48,000 nucleotides of DNA. Source: a virus. A program made the translations under genes and the position numbers. Shown here piece after piece: positions 8,701 to 16,119 of the stretch; the stretch's first letter is position 1; each line of letters starts with the position of its first letter. A model generated the notes under the pieces. That model was not told the DNA's origin, did no database searches, and saw only the letters and a list, made by a program, of their open reading frames with translations. The stretch is taken from positions 1 through 48,000 of IMG/VR virus record IMGVR_UViG_3300033182_000691; one strand, given 5' to 3'.

Positions 8701-9242
8701 AGGTAAAAAAAGCTGCCCTCACTTATTGCGCTAGATACGTGTCAAACCAAGCATCGGCTTAGGAAAACGATGAGCGGTCTACGATGAGGAAATAAGTTCA
8801 ATAAGGTGTTGGGCAATAGGTCAAATCAACCAACTAGGATTTCAAAATGAAAACAACTTGGGATGAAAAGTTAACAATCCCACGTTAGCAGAAAAGGTAG
8901 ACCAAAAAGGGCGCGAATGCAACAAAAAATATAAATAAATCAATTGGTTAGTGTAAATTGGGGTAATTCGGGCGCATTTGGTTTCTTTCTCCCCGAAATG
9001 AACCTGATCTTTTTTGCCAAACCCAATCCGAAGGATTATTGACCGGCGGCCGTAGGCCAAAGGTCGCTAAACCTTTCAACCGATTACTTGTAATTGTCCA
9101 TTTTTGCCTCGGGCTATAAATCCCCCTATCTCTAAATGCGGCTGCGACAGTTTGGGTGTGCATAGGGGTCAAATGAAGCCCGGCCCTTGTTTCAGAATTA
9201 CAGAAGGATATTTTTTGCTGAACAAAAGAAAAGTGCGCGAGT
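8701..9242 (-). promoter_or_regulatory. 540-base leader region upstream of portal
   Basis: No convincing gene. Read leftward it holds: a heptamer ACTTGTA at 9086-9092 inside TTACTTGTAA; two adjacent hairpins (AAAGGT/ACCTTT and GGCC/GGCC, about 9045-9082); a weak promoter-like pair TTGCAT, 17 bases, TACCTT (about 8895-8925); and a TTGACA at about 8720 without a clear -10 partner. It separates the Q-like gene from the portal operon and is the only long non-coding stretch in the left structural arm. I infer a late-operon leader or antitermination region; the individual elements are weak. Confidence 0.4.
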
Positions 9243-9602
9243 CTATTCAAATGGCACGAAAACAAATGCGGCTTCAATCCAGGCAAACGCTTCAGCAATG
9301 CGCCGATTAAACGCGCCACTAGCTTTGATTGGTTCACTTTCTGAATAGCAATATTTCTTTTTAATTGCGTCGGCCGCTGCAGACGGCATGGCCCGAACCG
9401 CGCGATCCACTACTTTCACTGCCCCGTGCATCATCACGTTAGGCACCTTTGAGCCTTTATGCCCGGACCCACCCAGGCCCCCGCCACGTATACGCGCTTC
9501 AGCCGTTTGATGTGGATACCCAATAATGCTGCTATCAATTACCCGGCAATGCCACTCGGCCCATTCCATCACAACAAACTCTAATTCTTTGCGCCTGGCC
9601 AT
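9243..9602 (-). CDS. Antitermination protein Q-like
   Basis: 119 residues: a tryptophan-rich N-terminal helix (EFVVMEWAEWHCRV), 'GYPHQTAEARIRGGGLGGSG', then VDRAVRAMPSAAADAIKKKY and a C-terminal helix with FNRRIAEAFAWIEAAF. The order 'W..W, GYP, short variable loop, VDRAV..LP...AI...Y, C-terminal helix' recalls small phage Q/sigma-region-4-like antiterminators that allow RNA polymerase to pass terminators into late genes. The ribosome-binding site AGGGGGAG overlaps the stop of the large terminase, so they share an operon. The structured leader just downstream would suit such a role. Identification is by pattern only. Confidence 0.5.
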   Translation of the reverse strand: MARRKELEFVVMEWAEWHCRVIDSSIIGYPHQTAEARIRGGGLGGSGHKGSKVPNVMMHGAVKVVDRAVRAMPSAAADAIKKKYCYSESEPIKASGAFNRRIAEAFAWIEAAFVFVPFE

Positions 9603-9611
9603 ATCTCCCCC

Positions 9612-10913
9612 TTAATAACCGATAAGTGAATCACCCGAAGCCATGACCGCATTAATGCGCCTGGCTCCCGGTGAACCATTGCCCCCGGCCAAGCCGCCGA
9701 CGGTCCCGACAATATGAGAACTGATCGCGCAGTAGCGCATGGCATCGGCCGCGTGAGAGCTTGCATCATGGACCGGTTTAGCCTTGTACGCCTGGCGCGT
9801 ATCATCCCATTCCTTTCGATAATGCCTCAGCAATCTAAGGCCCTGAGCACAACGATCCTCATCAAACCAGGCATTAGGTAATAAGTTCCGAGTCGCTTCG
9901 ATACCATCCACCAGGGGCAACGAGGGAGCTATCTGAAACTCAATGCCTAATCCCCTGGCCGTTTCTAAACGTGATTGACCCGAACCTAACTCACGCACCC
10001 GAATATCATGTGGCGCAATATGATGGCCAAAGACGGCACCATGCTCGACGCGCCACTCATGCAGCCATTGAACATAATGCTGTAACCCTTCGCCGCTATT
10101 CTCGTAATACTGCACAAACCGCAGTTCACGCCCGACGATCTGAAACAGCCAGATGGCCGTTGAGTCACTCACGCCCAGGTCCCAGGCCGTATGAACAAGC
10201 AAACCTTTCTCGATAGGCACCTTCACAATCTGTTTTAGATTGATATATTTGGCGTAATAGCTCCCGGACTTATCCGCAAATGGATTGCCTTCCCAGACGT
10301 GCTGATATAAATCGGGATTAGTCGCTTCCATGTGTCGCCGCTCTTTCTCAAGCACGTCCGGGAACCAGGGATTATCCGACCAGTTGACTTTGACAATGTA
10401 GCTGTCGGCCGGGGGATTAACCACGTAACGCTGATACGTCGCATCAAACTCGCTGAGCGGGTTGAAACTGATCCATATCTCAGAACCCGGTTTACGGATC
10501 GTCGGGATCAGCGTATCCCAGGATGAGTTTGTAATACTCTCAGCCTCTTCACACCAGACAACATCAATACCTTCAATCGATTTAATTTTTGTGACGTTAG
10601 ACTTCAGGCCAGAGAAAAAGAAACGCGAGCCATTTTTCCCAAGTATCTGCGTTTTCTGAATCTCATAGAACGATTCTAGTCCCATCCGTTCAATGGTATC
10701 GGCGAGCAATTGCAGGACCGAATCCTCAATACTGCGCTGAATCTCCCGCGCACATAGAATGCGCATCGGCTTATTAAACGCGAGGACTACAAGCAATTGC
10801 GCTATACTCCAGGACTTAGACGACCCACGCCCACCGTAGGCACATTTAATCCGGTGCGGCTCTAAAAAAGGTTCAAAGTGCTCTGTGATCTGTAATTTCA
10901 ATTCGCCAGGCAT
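9612..10913 (-). CDS. terL: Terminase large subunit (PBSX/SPP1-like)
   Basis: 433 residues. The ATPase domain has a Walker A-like GGRGSSKS near residue 28, a Walker B hydrophobic strand with acidic pair (IDVVWCEEAE, about 116-125) and the coupling motif SFNP (about 149-152). The nuclease domain has TAWDLGVSDSTAIW (about 241-254) and a second acidic site in DASSHAADAMRY (about 388-399), as expected for the RNase H-like headful nuclease. It powers DNA packaging through the portal and cuts the concatemer. It follows the small subunit by 3 bases. This family packages by headful, giving circularly permuted ends, which fits the fibre gene being split at the window edges. Confidence 0.9.
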   Translation of the reverse strand: MPGELKLQITEHFEPFLEPHRIKCAYGGRGSSKSWSIAQLLVVLAFNKPMRILCAREIQRSIEDSVLQLLADTIERMGLESFYEIQKTQILGKNGSRFFFSGLKSNVTKIKSIEGIDVVWCEEAESITNSSWDTLIPTIRKPGSEIWISFNPLSEFDATYQRYVVNPPADSYIVKVNWSDNPWFPDVLEKERRHMEATNPDLYQHVWEGNPFADKSGSYYAKYINLKQIVKVPIEKGLLVHTAWDLGVSDSTAIWLFQIVGRELRFVQYYENSGEGLQHYVQWLHEWRVEHGAVFGHHIAPHDIRVRELGSGQSRLETARGLGIEFQIAPSLPLVDGIEATRNLLPNAWFDEDRCAQGLRLLRHYRKEWDDTRQAYKAKPVHDASSHAADAMRYCAISSHIVGTVGGLAGGNGSPGARRINAVMASGDSLIGY

Positions 10914-10916
10914 AAC

Positions 10917-11360
10917 TTACCCTTCGGAAATGATCTTTTCATTTGACCTAACTATTTCTATGGATATTGCCGAGGGCAATGGATTTTCAGGATCGTTCGA
11001 TAGCACTTGTTTATCTAATCCATACAATCGAGCTTTTCCCATCGTCGCAGCAACCGCACTTGATGATTGCTTATGCTCCATTGCCAAATCTCTAGCTTCG
11101 TCTAATTCTTTGGCTAATGACTCTGCGGACACCTCATACTTTTGAGCTATGGCCTTTTGCAATGAGGCTATACGTGCTGCAACCTTGCTGTGACGACTTA
11201 GCTCTAGCGCATTCCGGTGAATGGTCGAATATTTCATATTGTCTGCGTTATAGGCCAGACGATACGCCTCACTCATATTGTCGCAGCGAATATACTCCTG
11301 GCAGAATTTTTCCATTTTTGGCGTAAGGCCCGTTTTCTTATCTTTAATGCCTTGAGTCAT
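10917..11360 (-). CDS. terS: Terminase small subunit
   Basis: 147 residues starting MTQGIKDKKTGLTPKMEKFCQEYI, the standard start of the Terminase_2 small-subunit family, with an N-terminal helix-turn-helix (about residues 13-60, MSEAYRLAYNADNMKYSTIHRNALELSRH) and a following helical oligomerisation part (IASLQKAIAQKYEVSAESLAKELDEAR). It recognises the pac site and forms a ring that loads the large subunit. Its ATG overlaps the stop of the 66-residue ORF upstream (ATGA), and GGGGTGA lies just before it. Position next to terL confirms the assignment. Confidence 0.85.
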   Translation of the reverse strand: MTQGIKDKKTGLTPKMEKFCQEYIRCDNMSEAYRLAYNADNMKYSTIHRNALELSRHSKVAARIASLQKAIAQKYEVSAESLAKELDEARDLAMEHKQSSSAVAATMGKARLYGLDKQVLSNDPENPLPSAISIEIVRSNEKIISEG

Positions 11361-11557
11361 AAATCACCCCAAATCAGTAGTAAACCAGTTAAAGCCCCAA
11401 AAGCCGCCTCAATTACGATGCCCCAATGCCCCACCCCTATAGGGTGGTGGGGCATTTGGGGCATGAATCCGTAAAGTATTGCGCGTTTGCCCCAATGCCC
11501 CCTGGGGCATTTGTGGGGCATTTGGGGCATCAAACTTGTAAAATTTTGCACGTTCAT
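11357..11557 (-). CDS. Small ORF coupled to primase and terS, with MPQMPH repeats
   Basis: 66 residues. It starts in an ATGA overlap with the primase stop and ends in an ATGA overlap with the terS start, so it is placed like a coupled gene. The sequence has two copies of an MPQMPH...GHWG unit (about residues 10-23 and 32-46), encoded by the G/C-rich DNA repeats at 11419-11530, then a hydrophobic C-terminus (IVIEAAFGALTGLLLIWG) that could span a membrane. Because the DNA repeats may have a role of their own, the frame could be a by-product; I rate it as possible rather than proven. Function unknown. Confidence 0.45.
   Translation of the reverse strand: MNVQNFTSLMPQMPHKCPRGHWGKRAILYGFMPQMPHHPIGVGHWGIVIEAAFGALTGLLLIWGDL
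11419..11530. repeat. Duplicated C4/G4 repeat block
   Basis: TGCCCCAATGCCCC occurs at 11419-11432 and 11488-11501, and GGGGCATTTGGGGCAT at 11449-11464 and 11515-11530, so a block of about 66-69 bases is duplicated. Within it, ATGCCCCACC (11426-11435) and GGTGGGGCAT (11446-11455) form a 10-bp inverted repeat, and ATGCCCC/GGGGCAT around 11496-11510 another of 7 bp. Several G4 runs lie close together on the + strand, so a G-quadruplex is possible. It sits between the primase-helicase and terS genes. Confidence 0.8.
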
Positions 11558-13548
11558 CAGACGACCCTGGCCACCATGTCGTCACCATCTAAAAAGAAAA
11601 TATCGCCCTCTCCCTCTAATAAAGTGACCACTGCGCGACGCGCTCTTTCCTTTCGACGGTCGCGCCCGCTCTCTGGCTTTTTCATCTGCGAGGCCAATTC
11701 AGCCACCAAGTAATCTAAGGCCACGCCGGACCCATCAGCCGGCACTTCATTGCTCAATAGCTCAAAGGCCTGAAGTACCGCCCCCCGGTATTTGCTCTTC
11801 TCACCGCCGGCACGGGTAAGCTCAGCCTCAACCACCACGCACGAATCTATCGTATCGCCGTCTTCATCCATGCCGAGCGGCACCACTTCCAGGTCGAAGC
11901 CCCAAGCCCCTTGATCGTCACCGTCCTTTTGTTTCGATACTTTGGCAAACCGTGAGCCATTCACACGGCCGACTTCGATTTCACAATCGGCCGCCCCTTT
12001 CAGGCCAGACCAACCCCGTGCGCCCTTGCTTGAATCTTTGCCCACGTGATGCACGAGCATGACGAGTGCGCCGGTGGCCCTATGGATACCTTCACAATGC
12101 TTTAAGGCCTTGCCCATGTCCTCACCGCTGTTCTCATTTGAGCCTGGTGTCACCTGGGCGAAGGTATCGACAATGACCAAACGCGCCCCGCCGGTGGCGT
12201 GAATGGCTTTGGCCAGATCAAGCGCGTCGTCTTTATTTAAGAAATCCGGGGCCGCCGGGATTATGTCTACAGGTACGCCGGACAGGTCCAGGCCGTGATG
12301 CTGACCATAGGCTTGCACCCGTTTGCGCATACCGCCGACACCCTCAGCCGCGATAATGACCACCCGCCCCTGTTGCGTTTTGTGATCGCGCCAGGCGATC
12401 CCCTGGGCAATGGCAAAGGCCATATCTAAGGCGATAAACGATTTACCTGAACCCGGTGGGCCGATCAGTAGCGCGAGGGCCGCTTCCGGTAGCACGTGCT
12501 TAATTAACCAGGTAGGCGGCTTGCCCTGGCTGAAGGTGGCTGCAGGAACCGGGGCAAAGCGCATCGGCTTTGTGTCACTGGCCGAGGGTTGATCGTCGTC
12601 GGATGAACCCTCGGCCAGTTGATCAAACGCTTCTAAGTTATCGCGCACGATCAGCTTCGCGCCGTGATCATTGGCCATGCGTAGAAAGTACGCACCGGAA
12701 ATGACCTGTGAGCCAGGTTCGGCGTTGAAACTGAGCCATTTAGAGCGCAGCGCATTATGCCCTGGGTACTTGGTGCCTTTGGCCGACCATTGATCGAACA
12801 GTTTAAAACCGTCCGGACTGCCTTGCGTTTCAAAATGAATGGCCATGCCGAGCTTGAGCCAATGGTCATAAGATATATCAGGATCAATGAGCGATAAACC
12901 CTGCTTGAATTGATCAAGCGTAATACCTAACGGGGCTTTGGGTTGTTGCGCCCAATCGTCTTGCATCGCGCGCGAAAAGCGCGACTCGTAAAAACTGTAA
13001 ATATCATCAGAAGCCTCGGACAACGTGTTTTCTAGGCCTAAGATACTGGTTAACTCGGTCGCCTGGCCTGTAACCGTGACGTAGCCCTTTTTATTAAACG
13101 TTTCAAAACCGAATGACGCGGATGCCGTGTCTTTACGATCAGGCAATGAGCCTGTGACAAAGGCGCGGATGCCCTTCCCACTGGGTGAATATTCCGCATA
13201 GGTATTAGCGATGAGGGCTTGCACCTGAGGATCAATGCCCTGGGCCGTGATGCAGTTGTCGAAATCCAACGCCGTGATGTTGAAATCGGGCATCAGCGCA
13301 AAGCCAATACCGTCATAACCCTTTCGCGCGGCAAAGGCCTTTGCCGCTTCAAACGTGGCCAAGCGATTACGATCAGACTCGGCCCCCTGTTCACCGCGTC
13401 GTTTGGTGCCGTCTATGTAATACGGAATTTTCCTGGGCTTTTGCTCGCCGTGATCCTCATAACGCCACACAAGCCAGGCGTTGAGGCTTTTTAACTTTTC
13501 TGGTGCATCAATGTTTTTTACGTGCGCTTTTAATTCGGTAATGCTCAC
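11557..13548 (-). CDS. Primase-helicase (prim-pol-like, PriCT_2, RepA-type AAA)
   Basis: 663 residues in three parts. The N-terminal domain (about 1-180) has WLVWRYE, an ALDFDNC acidic motif and SPSGKGIRAFV, the pattern of phage primase N-terminal (prim-pol-like) domains. A PriCT_2-like segment follows (about 205-275; GLSLIDPDISYDHWLKLGMAI). The C-terminal half is a RecA-fold helicase of the RepA/AAA_25 type: Walker A GPPGSGKS (about 380), Walker B LVIVDTF (about 450), and VMLVHHVGKDSSKGARGWSGLKGA. It would prime and unwind at the phage origin. The start is a GTG with GGGGGGAG just before it. It lies directly downstream of the small regulator, unlike the other replication genes, which run rightward from 18.8 kb. 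Confidence 0.85.
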   Translation of the reverse strand: MSITELKAHVKNIDAPEKLKSLNAWLVWRYEDHGEQKPRKIPYYIDGTKRRGEQGAESDRNRLATFEAAKAFAARKGYDGIGFALMPDFNITALDFDNCITAQGIDPQVQALIANTYAEYSPSGKGIRAFVTGSLPDRKDTASASFGFETFNKKGYVTVTGQATELTSILGLENTLSEASDDIYSFYESRFSRAMQDDWAQQPKAPLGITLDQFKQGLSLIDPDISYDHWLKLGMAIHFETQGSPDGFKLFDQWSAKGTKYPGHNALRSKWLSFNAEPGSQVISGAYFLRMANDHGAKLIVRDNLEAFDQLAEGSSDDDQPSASDTKPMRFAPVPAATFSQGKPPTWLIKHVLPEAALALLIGPPGSGKSFIALDMAFAIAQGIAWRDHKTQQGRVVIIAAEGVGGMRKRVQAYGQHHGLDLSGVPVDIIPAAPDFLNKDDALDLAKAIHATGGARLVIVDTFAQVTPGSNENSGEDMGKALKHCEGIHRATGALVMLVHHVGKDSSKGARGWSGLKGAADCEIEVGRVNGSRFAKVSKQKDGDDQGAWGFDLEVVPLGMDEDGDTIDSCVVVEAELTRAGGEKSKYRGAVLQAFELLSNEVPADGSGVALDYLVAELASQMKKPESGRDRRKERARRAVVTLLEGEGDIFFLDGDDMVARVV

Positions 13549-13573
13549 CGCTCCCCCCTACAACTCAGAACGA

Positions 13574-13777
13574 TTAAGCCGCGATCATGCGCAATAGCTT
13601 CGGATCAACCAGAGAGCGACGATCCACCCCGGTTAAATGCTCAATCTCGGCCGCGTATTTGGGCGAGATAAAGCCTTTCTTAATGGATAGAGAAATATAT
13701 TGGGGCGTGACCCCTAACGCCCTGGCCAACCCTGATTGACTGCCACACAAGGCCGCCGCCTGTTCAATTCCGCTCAT
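13574..13777 (-). CDS. Cro/YdaS-like HTH regulator
   Basis: 67 residues, nearly all one helix-turn-helix: MSGIEQAAALCGSQSGLARALGVTPQYISL gives helix, turn and recognition helix, followed by 'AAEIEHLTGVDRRSLVDP', the usual end of YdaS/Cro-type phage regulators. It binds operator DNA as a dimer. It is transcribed divergently from the early rightward operon, and the space between holds four ACTTGTA-type heptamers, so it is the best candidate for the protein that reads them. AAGGTG precedes the ATG. It lacks the C-terminal peptidase domain of a LexA-type CI, so induction by RecA is not expected. Confidence 0.75.
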   Translation of the reverse strand: MSGIEQAAALCGSQSGLARALGVTPQYISLSIKKGFISPKYAAEIEHLTGVDRRSLVDPKLLRMIAA

Positions 13778-13810
13778 GTTTACACCTTATTAATTGATTG
13801 CTATCGGGCA

Positions 13811-13839
13811 AATATAAGCCGCACAAGTTTTTCTTACAA
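13811..13839 (-). promoter_or_regulatory. Promoter for the Cro/YdaS-like regulator
   Basis: Read leftward: TTGTAA (13839-13834), 17 bases, TATATT (13816-13811), close to the sigma-70 consensus. An ACTTGT half-site at 13828-13823 lies inside the spacer, which suggests autoregulation. Confidence 0.6.
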
Positions 13840-13844
13840 TAAAA

Positions 13845-13900
13845 ACTTGTAAATAAAACTTGTAATCTCTAAAAACTTGTATATATTTCGATGTACAAGT
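13845..13900. promoter_or_regulatory. Operator cluster of ACTTGTA heptamers
   Basis: Three direct copies of ACTTGTA at 13845-13851, 13858-13864 and 13875-13881, and one inverted TACAAGT at 13894-13900; the last two form a spaced dyad. They overlap both divergent promoters. The same arrangement recurs at 18742-18823. Probable binding sites of a phage repressor. Confidence 0.7.
13860..13887 (+). promoter_or_regulatory. Early rightward promoter at 13.9 kb
   Basis: TTGTAA (13860-13865), 16-base spacer, TATATT (13882-13887). The -35 box lies in the second heptamer and the -10 box abuts the third, so binding there would block RNA polymerase. It would drive the small-gene and antirestriction operon starting at 13957. 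Confidence 0.6.
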
Positions 13901-13936
13901 AAACCGATTTACACCGATTTACACCGATTTACACCG
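13901..13936 (+). repeat. 10-bp tandem repeat in the early leader
   Basis: Three full copies of a 10-bp unit (AMACCGATTT, in phase from 13901, 13911 and 13921) plus six bases of a fourth. The period is close to one helical turn. It begins right after the operator dyad and ends 20 bases before the first early gene, so it is in the untranslated leader. Role unknown: operator, iteron or mRNA element. Confidence 0.75.
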
Positions 13937-13956
13937 AAAACGGAGATGTAACGCCA

Positions 13957-14085
13957 ATGGCTATTGATCACCACATAACCCGCGCAACCTTCGGCAACCG
14001 CCGCGAGATTGCAGAGAAATTCGCCCAAGCCATGCGCGAGGGCCTCAAGCACTCCAAAGACAAGCAACAGAAGAAGGTGAAGTAA
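13957..14085 (+). CDS. Small basic protein, first early gene
   Basis: 42 residues (MAIDHHITRATFGNRREI... ending KDKQQKKVK), strongly basic at the C-terminus, with helical propensity in the middle. GGAG stands about 11 bases before the ATG. Its stop overlaps the next start by one base (TAATG). As the first gene after the operator-controlled promoter it is an immediate-early product. The family was not recognised; a nucleic-acid-binding or host-takeover peptide is possible. Confidence 0.6.
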   Translation: MAIDHHITRATFGNRREIAEKFAQAMREGLKHSKDKQQKKVK

Positions 14086-14483
14086 TGAGCATTACCAACC
14101 AAGACCAATTGCGCCAGGCAATCAGCGCAATTCTGAAAAAACACGGGGCTTTTTTTGCCTTCTCAAAAGCGCAATACAACCAGAACGCTAAGCCTGGCGT
14201 GATCTACGAACGCACTTCAAGCGGAATGATTGCCCCCAAAGGCGAAAGCGCAAAGGTCATGCGCCTAATCAGCGAGGCCGCCGACGCACTGCGCACCTAT
14301 GAGCTAAAGACCCAAGACGCGCAGACCATCATGCGCCGGGTATTCGCGATTTATGAGTGCCAAATAGACGGCAACCCAAACGACGCGCTGTATGACCTTC
14401 ACGCCTATGGCTTTAGCGACGAGCAAATCGCCGAGGGCTTTAAAAAGTATATGGCCTATTGCGTTGAGCACGATCTTTTCTAA
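14085..14483 (+). CDS. Hypothetical early protein (possibly DUF7659-like)
   Basis: 132 residues, starting MSITNQDQLRQAISAILKKHGAFFAFSKAQ. The N-terminal third and the phrase 'GVIYERTSSGMIAPKGES' resemble a family of small phage proteins of unknown function that I recall as DUF7659; I cannot confirm this. The rest is helical, with LHAYGFSDEQIAEGFKKYM near the end. No catalytic motif. Second gene of the early operon, overlapping the first by one base. Confidence 0.6.
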   Translation: MSITNQDQLRQAISAILKKHGAFFAFSKAQYNQNAKPGVIYERTSSGMIAPKGESAKVMRLISEAADALRTYELKTQDAQTIMRRVFAIYECQIDGNPNDALYDLHAYGFSDEQIAEGFKKYMAYCVEHDLF

Positions 14484-14498
14484 TTAGGAGCTAAGACC

Positions 14499-14726
14499 AT
14501 GAAATATTGTGAATTTGTACCCGCTACCGAGCCAGGCGAAGCGTTGACCTGGCAATACCGCAACCCCGACGTATTAGACGTTGCAGAACTTGAGGCCATG
14601 CGCCATGAGCTAAACAGCTTGCGCACCATGTTTGCAAAGCCGCCGCAAGGCAAATGGCTCTCCATCATCGACAACGCACTAGACCACGTAAACGGCAACC
14701 TGGCCGGACTGACTGAGGACTTTTAA
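14499..14726 (+). CDS. Hypothetical early protein
   Basis: 75 residues, helical, starting MKYCEFVPATEPGEALTW. TTAGGAGCTAAG gives a good ribosome-binding site before the ATG. It ends just before the ArdA gene. No motif recognised. Confidence 0.55.
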   Translation: MKYCEFVPATEPGEALTWQYRNPDVLDVAELEAMRHELNSLRTMFAKPPQGKWLSIIDNALDHVNGNLAGLTEDF

Positions 14727-14728
14727 CC

Positions 14729-15235
14729 ATGCCACAGATTTTAAAAGACACCCCCCGAATCTATGTCGGAACCTATAACGCTTACAACCGAGGCAGCTTA
14801 AAAGGGGCCTGGATTGATCTTGACGACTGCGCCGACGAAGACGCATTTTTTGAGGCCGCCGTAGAGTTACACCGTGACGAAGACGACCCGGAACTGATGT
14901 TTCAAGACTGGGAAAACATACCGGATCAATTTATCAGCGAGAGCAGCTTGCGCCCGGTTTTTTGGGATTACTTACGCGCTAAGCAAAACACCCACTTATC
15001 CGAAGAAGCGTTTGATGCCGGAGTTAATGCCGGACTGCCCTTCGATGAAGTTGAAGAACGCTATGTTGGTGAGTTTTCTAACAACGAAGAAATCGGAATA
15101 CACCTGGCTGAGAACGAATGCCTCTTTGATGGCTTACCAGACTTTGTTGAGCACTATTTTAATTTTGATGCGTATGGCCGGGATGCGGCTATGGGATGGA
15201 CGGAATCTGACGGCCATTATTTTGTGAATTATTGA
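14729..15235 (+). CDS. ardA: Antirestriction protein ArdA
   Basis: 168 residues. It opens with PRIYVGTYNAYNRGSLKGAWIDL, the hallmark ArdA start, followed by an acidic central part and C-terminal 'LPDFVEHYFNFDAYGRDAAMGW'. ArdA is an elongated acidic dimer that mimics B-form DNA and blocks type I restriction enzymes and their methylases. It is placed early, 3 bases after the previous gene, so it would be made as DNA enters. The length is normal for the family. Confidence 0.9.
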   Translation: MPQILKDTPRIYVGTYNAYNRGSLKGAWIDLDDCADEDAFFEAAVELHRDEDDPELMFQDWENIPDQFISESSLRPVFWDYLRAKQNTHLSEEAFDAGVNAGLPFDEVEERYVGEFSNNEEIGIHLAENECLFDGLPDFVEHYFNFDAYGRDAAMGWTESDGHYFVNY

Positions 15236-15246
15236 GAGGTTTAACC

Positions 15247-15459
15247 ATGATCACGTTCGATTTTATTTTGCAAGGCCACCAGGCCACCGAAAGCAACGCG
15301 CGCGACTGTATTAACGCCCTTGACTGGTCAGAGATACCCACCCGCGAGGCCCACCGCCCTACCCACTCCCGCTATATCGACTCAGCCCAGGGTATCGGCA
15401 TTTATTACGACTACGCCGCCGACTATTTCTTTTTTGCAGACGAGGAGCCAGAGCGATGA
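15247..15459 (+). CDS. Hypothetical early protein
   Basis: 70 residues from ATG 15247 (MITFDFILQGHQATESNAR). I chose this start because GAGAGG lies 7-12 bases before it; an upstream TTG at 15232 lacks such a site. Acidic, with an aromatic-rich end (YYDYAADYFFFADEE). Its stop overlaps the next start (ATGA). No family recognised; the acidity near two antirestriction genes might hint at DNA mimicry, but this is speculation. Confidence 0.55.
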   Translation: MITFDFILQGHQATESNARDCINALDWSEIPTREAHRPTHSRYIDSAQGIGIYYDYAADYFFFADEEPER

Positions 15460-15626
15460 AGTTTCAAGTGATTGGTACCACCTACAAGACCCTGCGCCAT
15501 GTGTCAAAAACGGTGGATAGCACTTTTAGCACCTATGACCAGGCAGCAGATTATTGGAAGGAACTGATGATTTTTAACGACGTTGTCCGGGTAGAAATGA
15601 AATTTTTAGAGGACTCAGACCAATGA
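15456..15626 (+). CDS. Small hypothetical early protein
   Basis: 56 residues (MKFQVIGTTYKTLRHVSKTV...), starting in a 4-base ATGA overlap with the previous gene and ending in the same type of overlap with the next, so it is translationally coupled on both sides. GAGGAGCCAGAGCG supplies the ribosome-binding site. A mixed alpha/beta composition with 'YDQAADYWKELM'. No function recognised. Confidence 0.6.
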   Translation: MKFQVIGTTYKTLRHVSKTVDSTFSTYDQAADYWKELMIFNDVVRVEMKFLEDSDQ

Positions 15627-15841
15627 GCATTGAAACCGCTTTAGTCAAACTCAACTGCATTAGCAACGCGATTAGCCAGGTAAAAGAGTTAGACCGATCT
15701 TTCTGCGTGTTTACCGTGAACGGCCATGCCCAGGTTAGCCAATGGGAAAACTGTAAACAGATTAAAGACGCAGAAATATACGCAGTTATTGACCCCGACC
15801 ACACGCACCCCGAAGGCGTGAAAATTACTTACTGGAGCTAG
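15623..15841 (+). CDS. Hypothetical early protein
   Basis: 72 residues starting MSIETALVKLNCISNAISQVKEL; helical N-terminus then beta-rich middle (FCVFTVNGHAQVSQW). Overlaps the previous gene by 4 bases. Conserved domain not recognised. Part of the short-ORF string between the two antirestriction genes. Confidence 0.55.
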   Translation: MSIETALVKLNCISNAISQVKELDRSFCVFTVNGHAQVSQWENCKQIKDAEIYAVIDPDHTHPEGVKITYWS

Positions 15842-15845
15842 AGCC

Positions 15846-15998
15846 ATGAACTACAGCGTTTGCAGATACCCCCGCGAAGATGACCCCCGGGCAGAATGGG
15901 CTGTTTTTTGTGCGGCCAGTTGTACCTATTTATTTGGCTACAAAAATAAAGGGGCAGCGAAAAATCACGCCGATGAACTCAATGCCATGAGGGACTAA
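15846..15998 (+). CDS. Small hypothetical early protein
   Basis: 50 residues (MNYSVCRYPREDDPRAEW...). Has three or four cysteines and 'YLFGYKNKGAAKNHADELNAM'. Starts 4 bases after the preceding stop, with a GAGCC before the ATG. Reads like one of the small coupled genes of the leading region; no domain recognised. Confidence 0.5.
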   Translation: MNYSVCRYPREDDPRAEWAVFCAASCTYLFGYKNKGAAKNHADELNAMRD

Positions 15999-16001
15999 GT
16001 G

Positions 16002-16109
16002 ATGGTCGATTTACTCACAACCCTGGCCCTGGTCTTAGGGCCGTTCACGATCCTAATCACCCTATCCTGGTTTATTGGCAGCCGCATTGCCCAATGGTTT
16101 GAACATTAA
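16002..16109 (+). CDS. Small single-span membrane protein
   Basis: 35 residues, most of them one hydrophobic helix (LLTTLALVLGPFTILITLSW), ending in a charged tail RIAQWFEH. It would sit in the inner membrane. It begins 3 bases after the previous stop and is followed by the ArdB/KlcA-like gene. Function unknown; possibly a superinfection or membrane-stress peptide, with no direct evidence. Confidence 0.5.
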   Translation: MVDLLTTLALVLGPFTILITLSWFIGSRIAQWFEH

Positions 16110-16119
16110 AGGAACAACA

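Noticed and set aside
8842-9337. Open frames on the - strand in the portal leader (72 and 129 residues)
   Set aside because: They overlap each other, lack good ribosome-binding sites, one runs through the Q-like gene in another frame, and their sequences do not look like folded proteins.
13901-13936. Tandem repeats as a CRISPR array
   Set aside because: Units are 10 bp with no spacers, and no cas genes are present.
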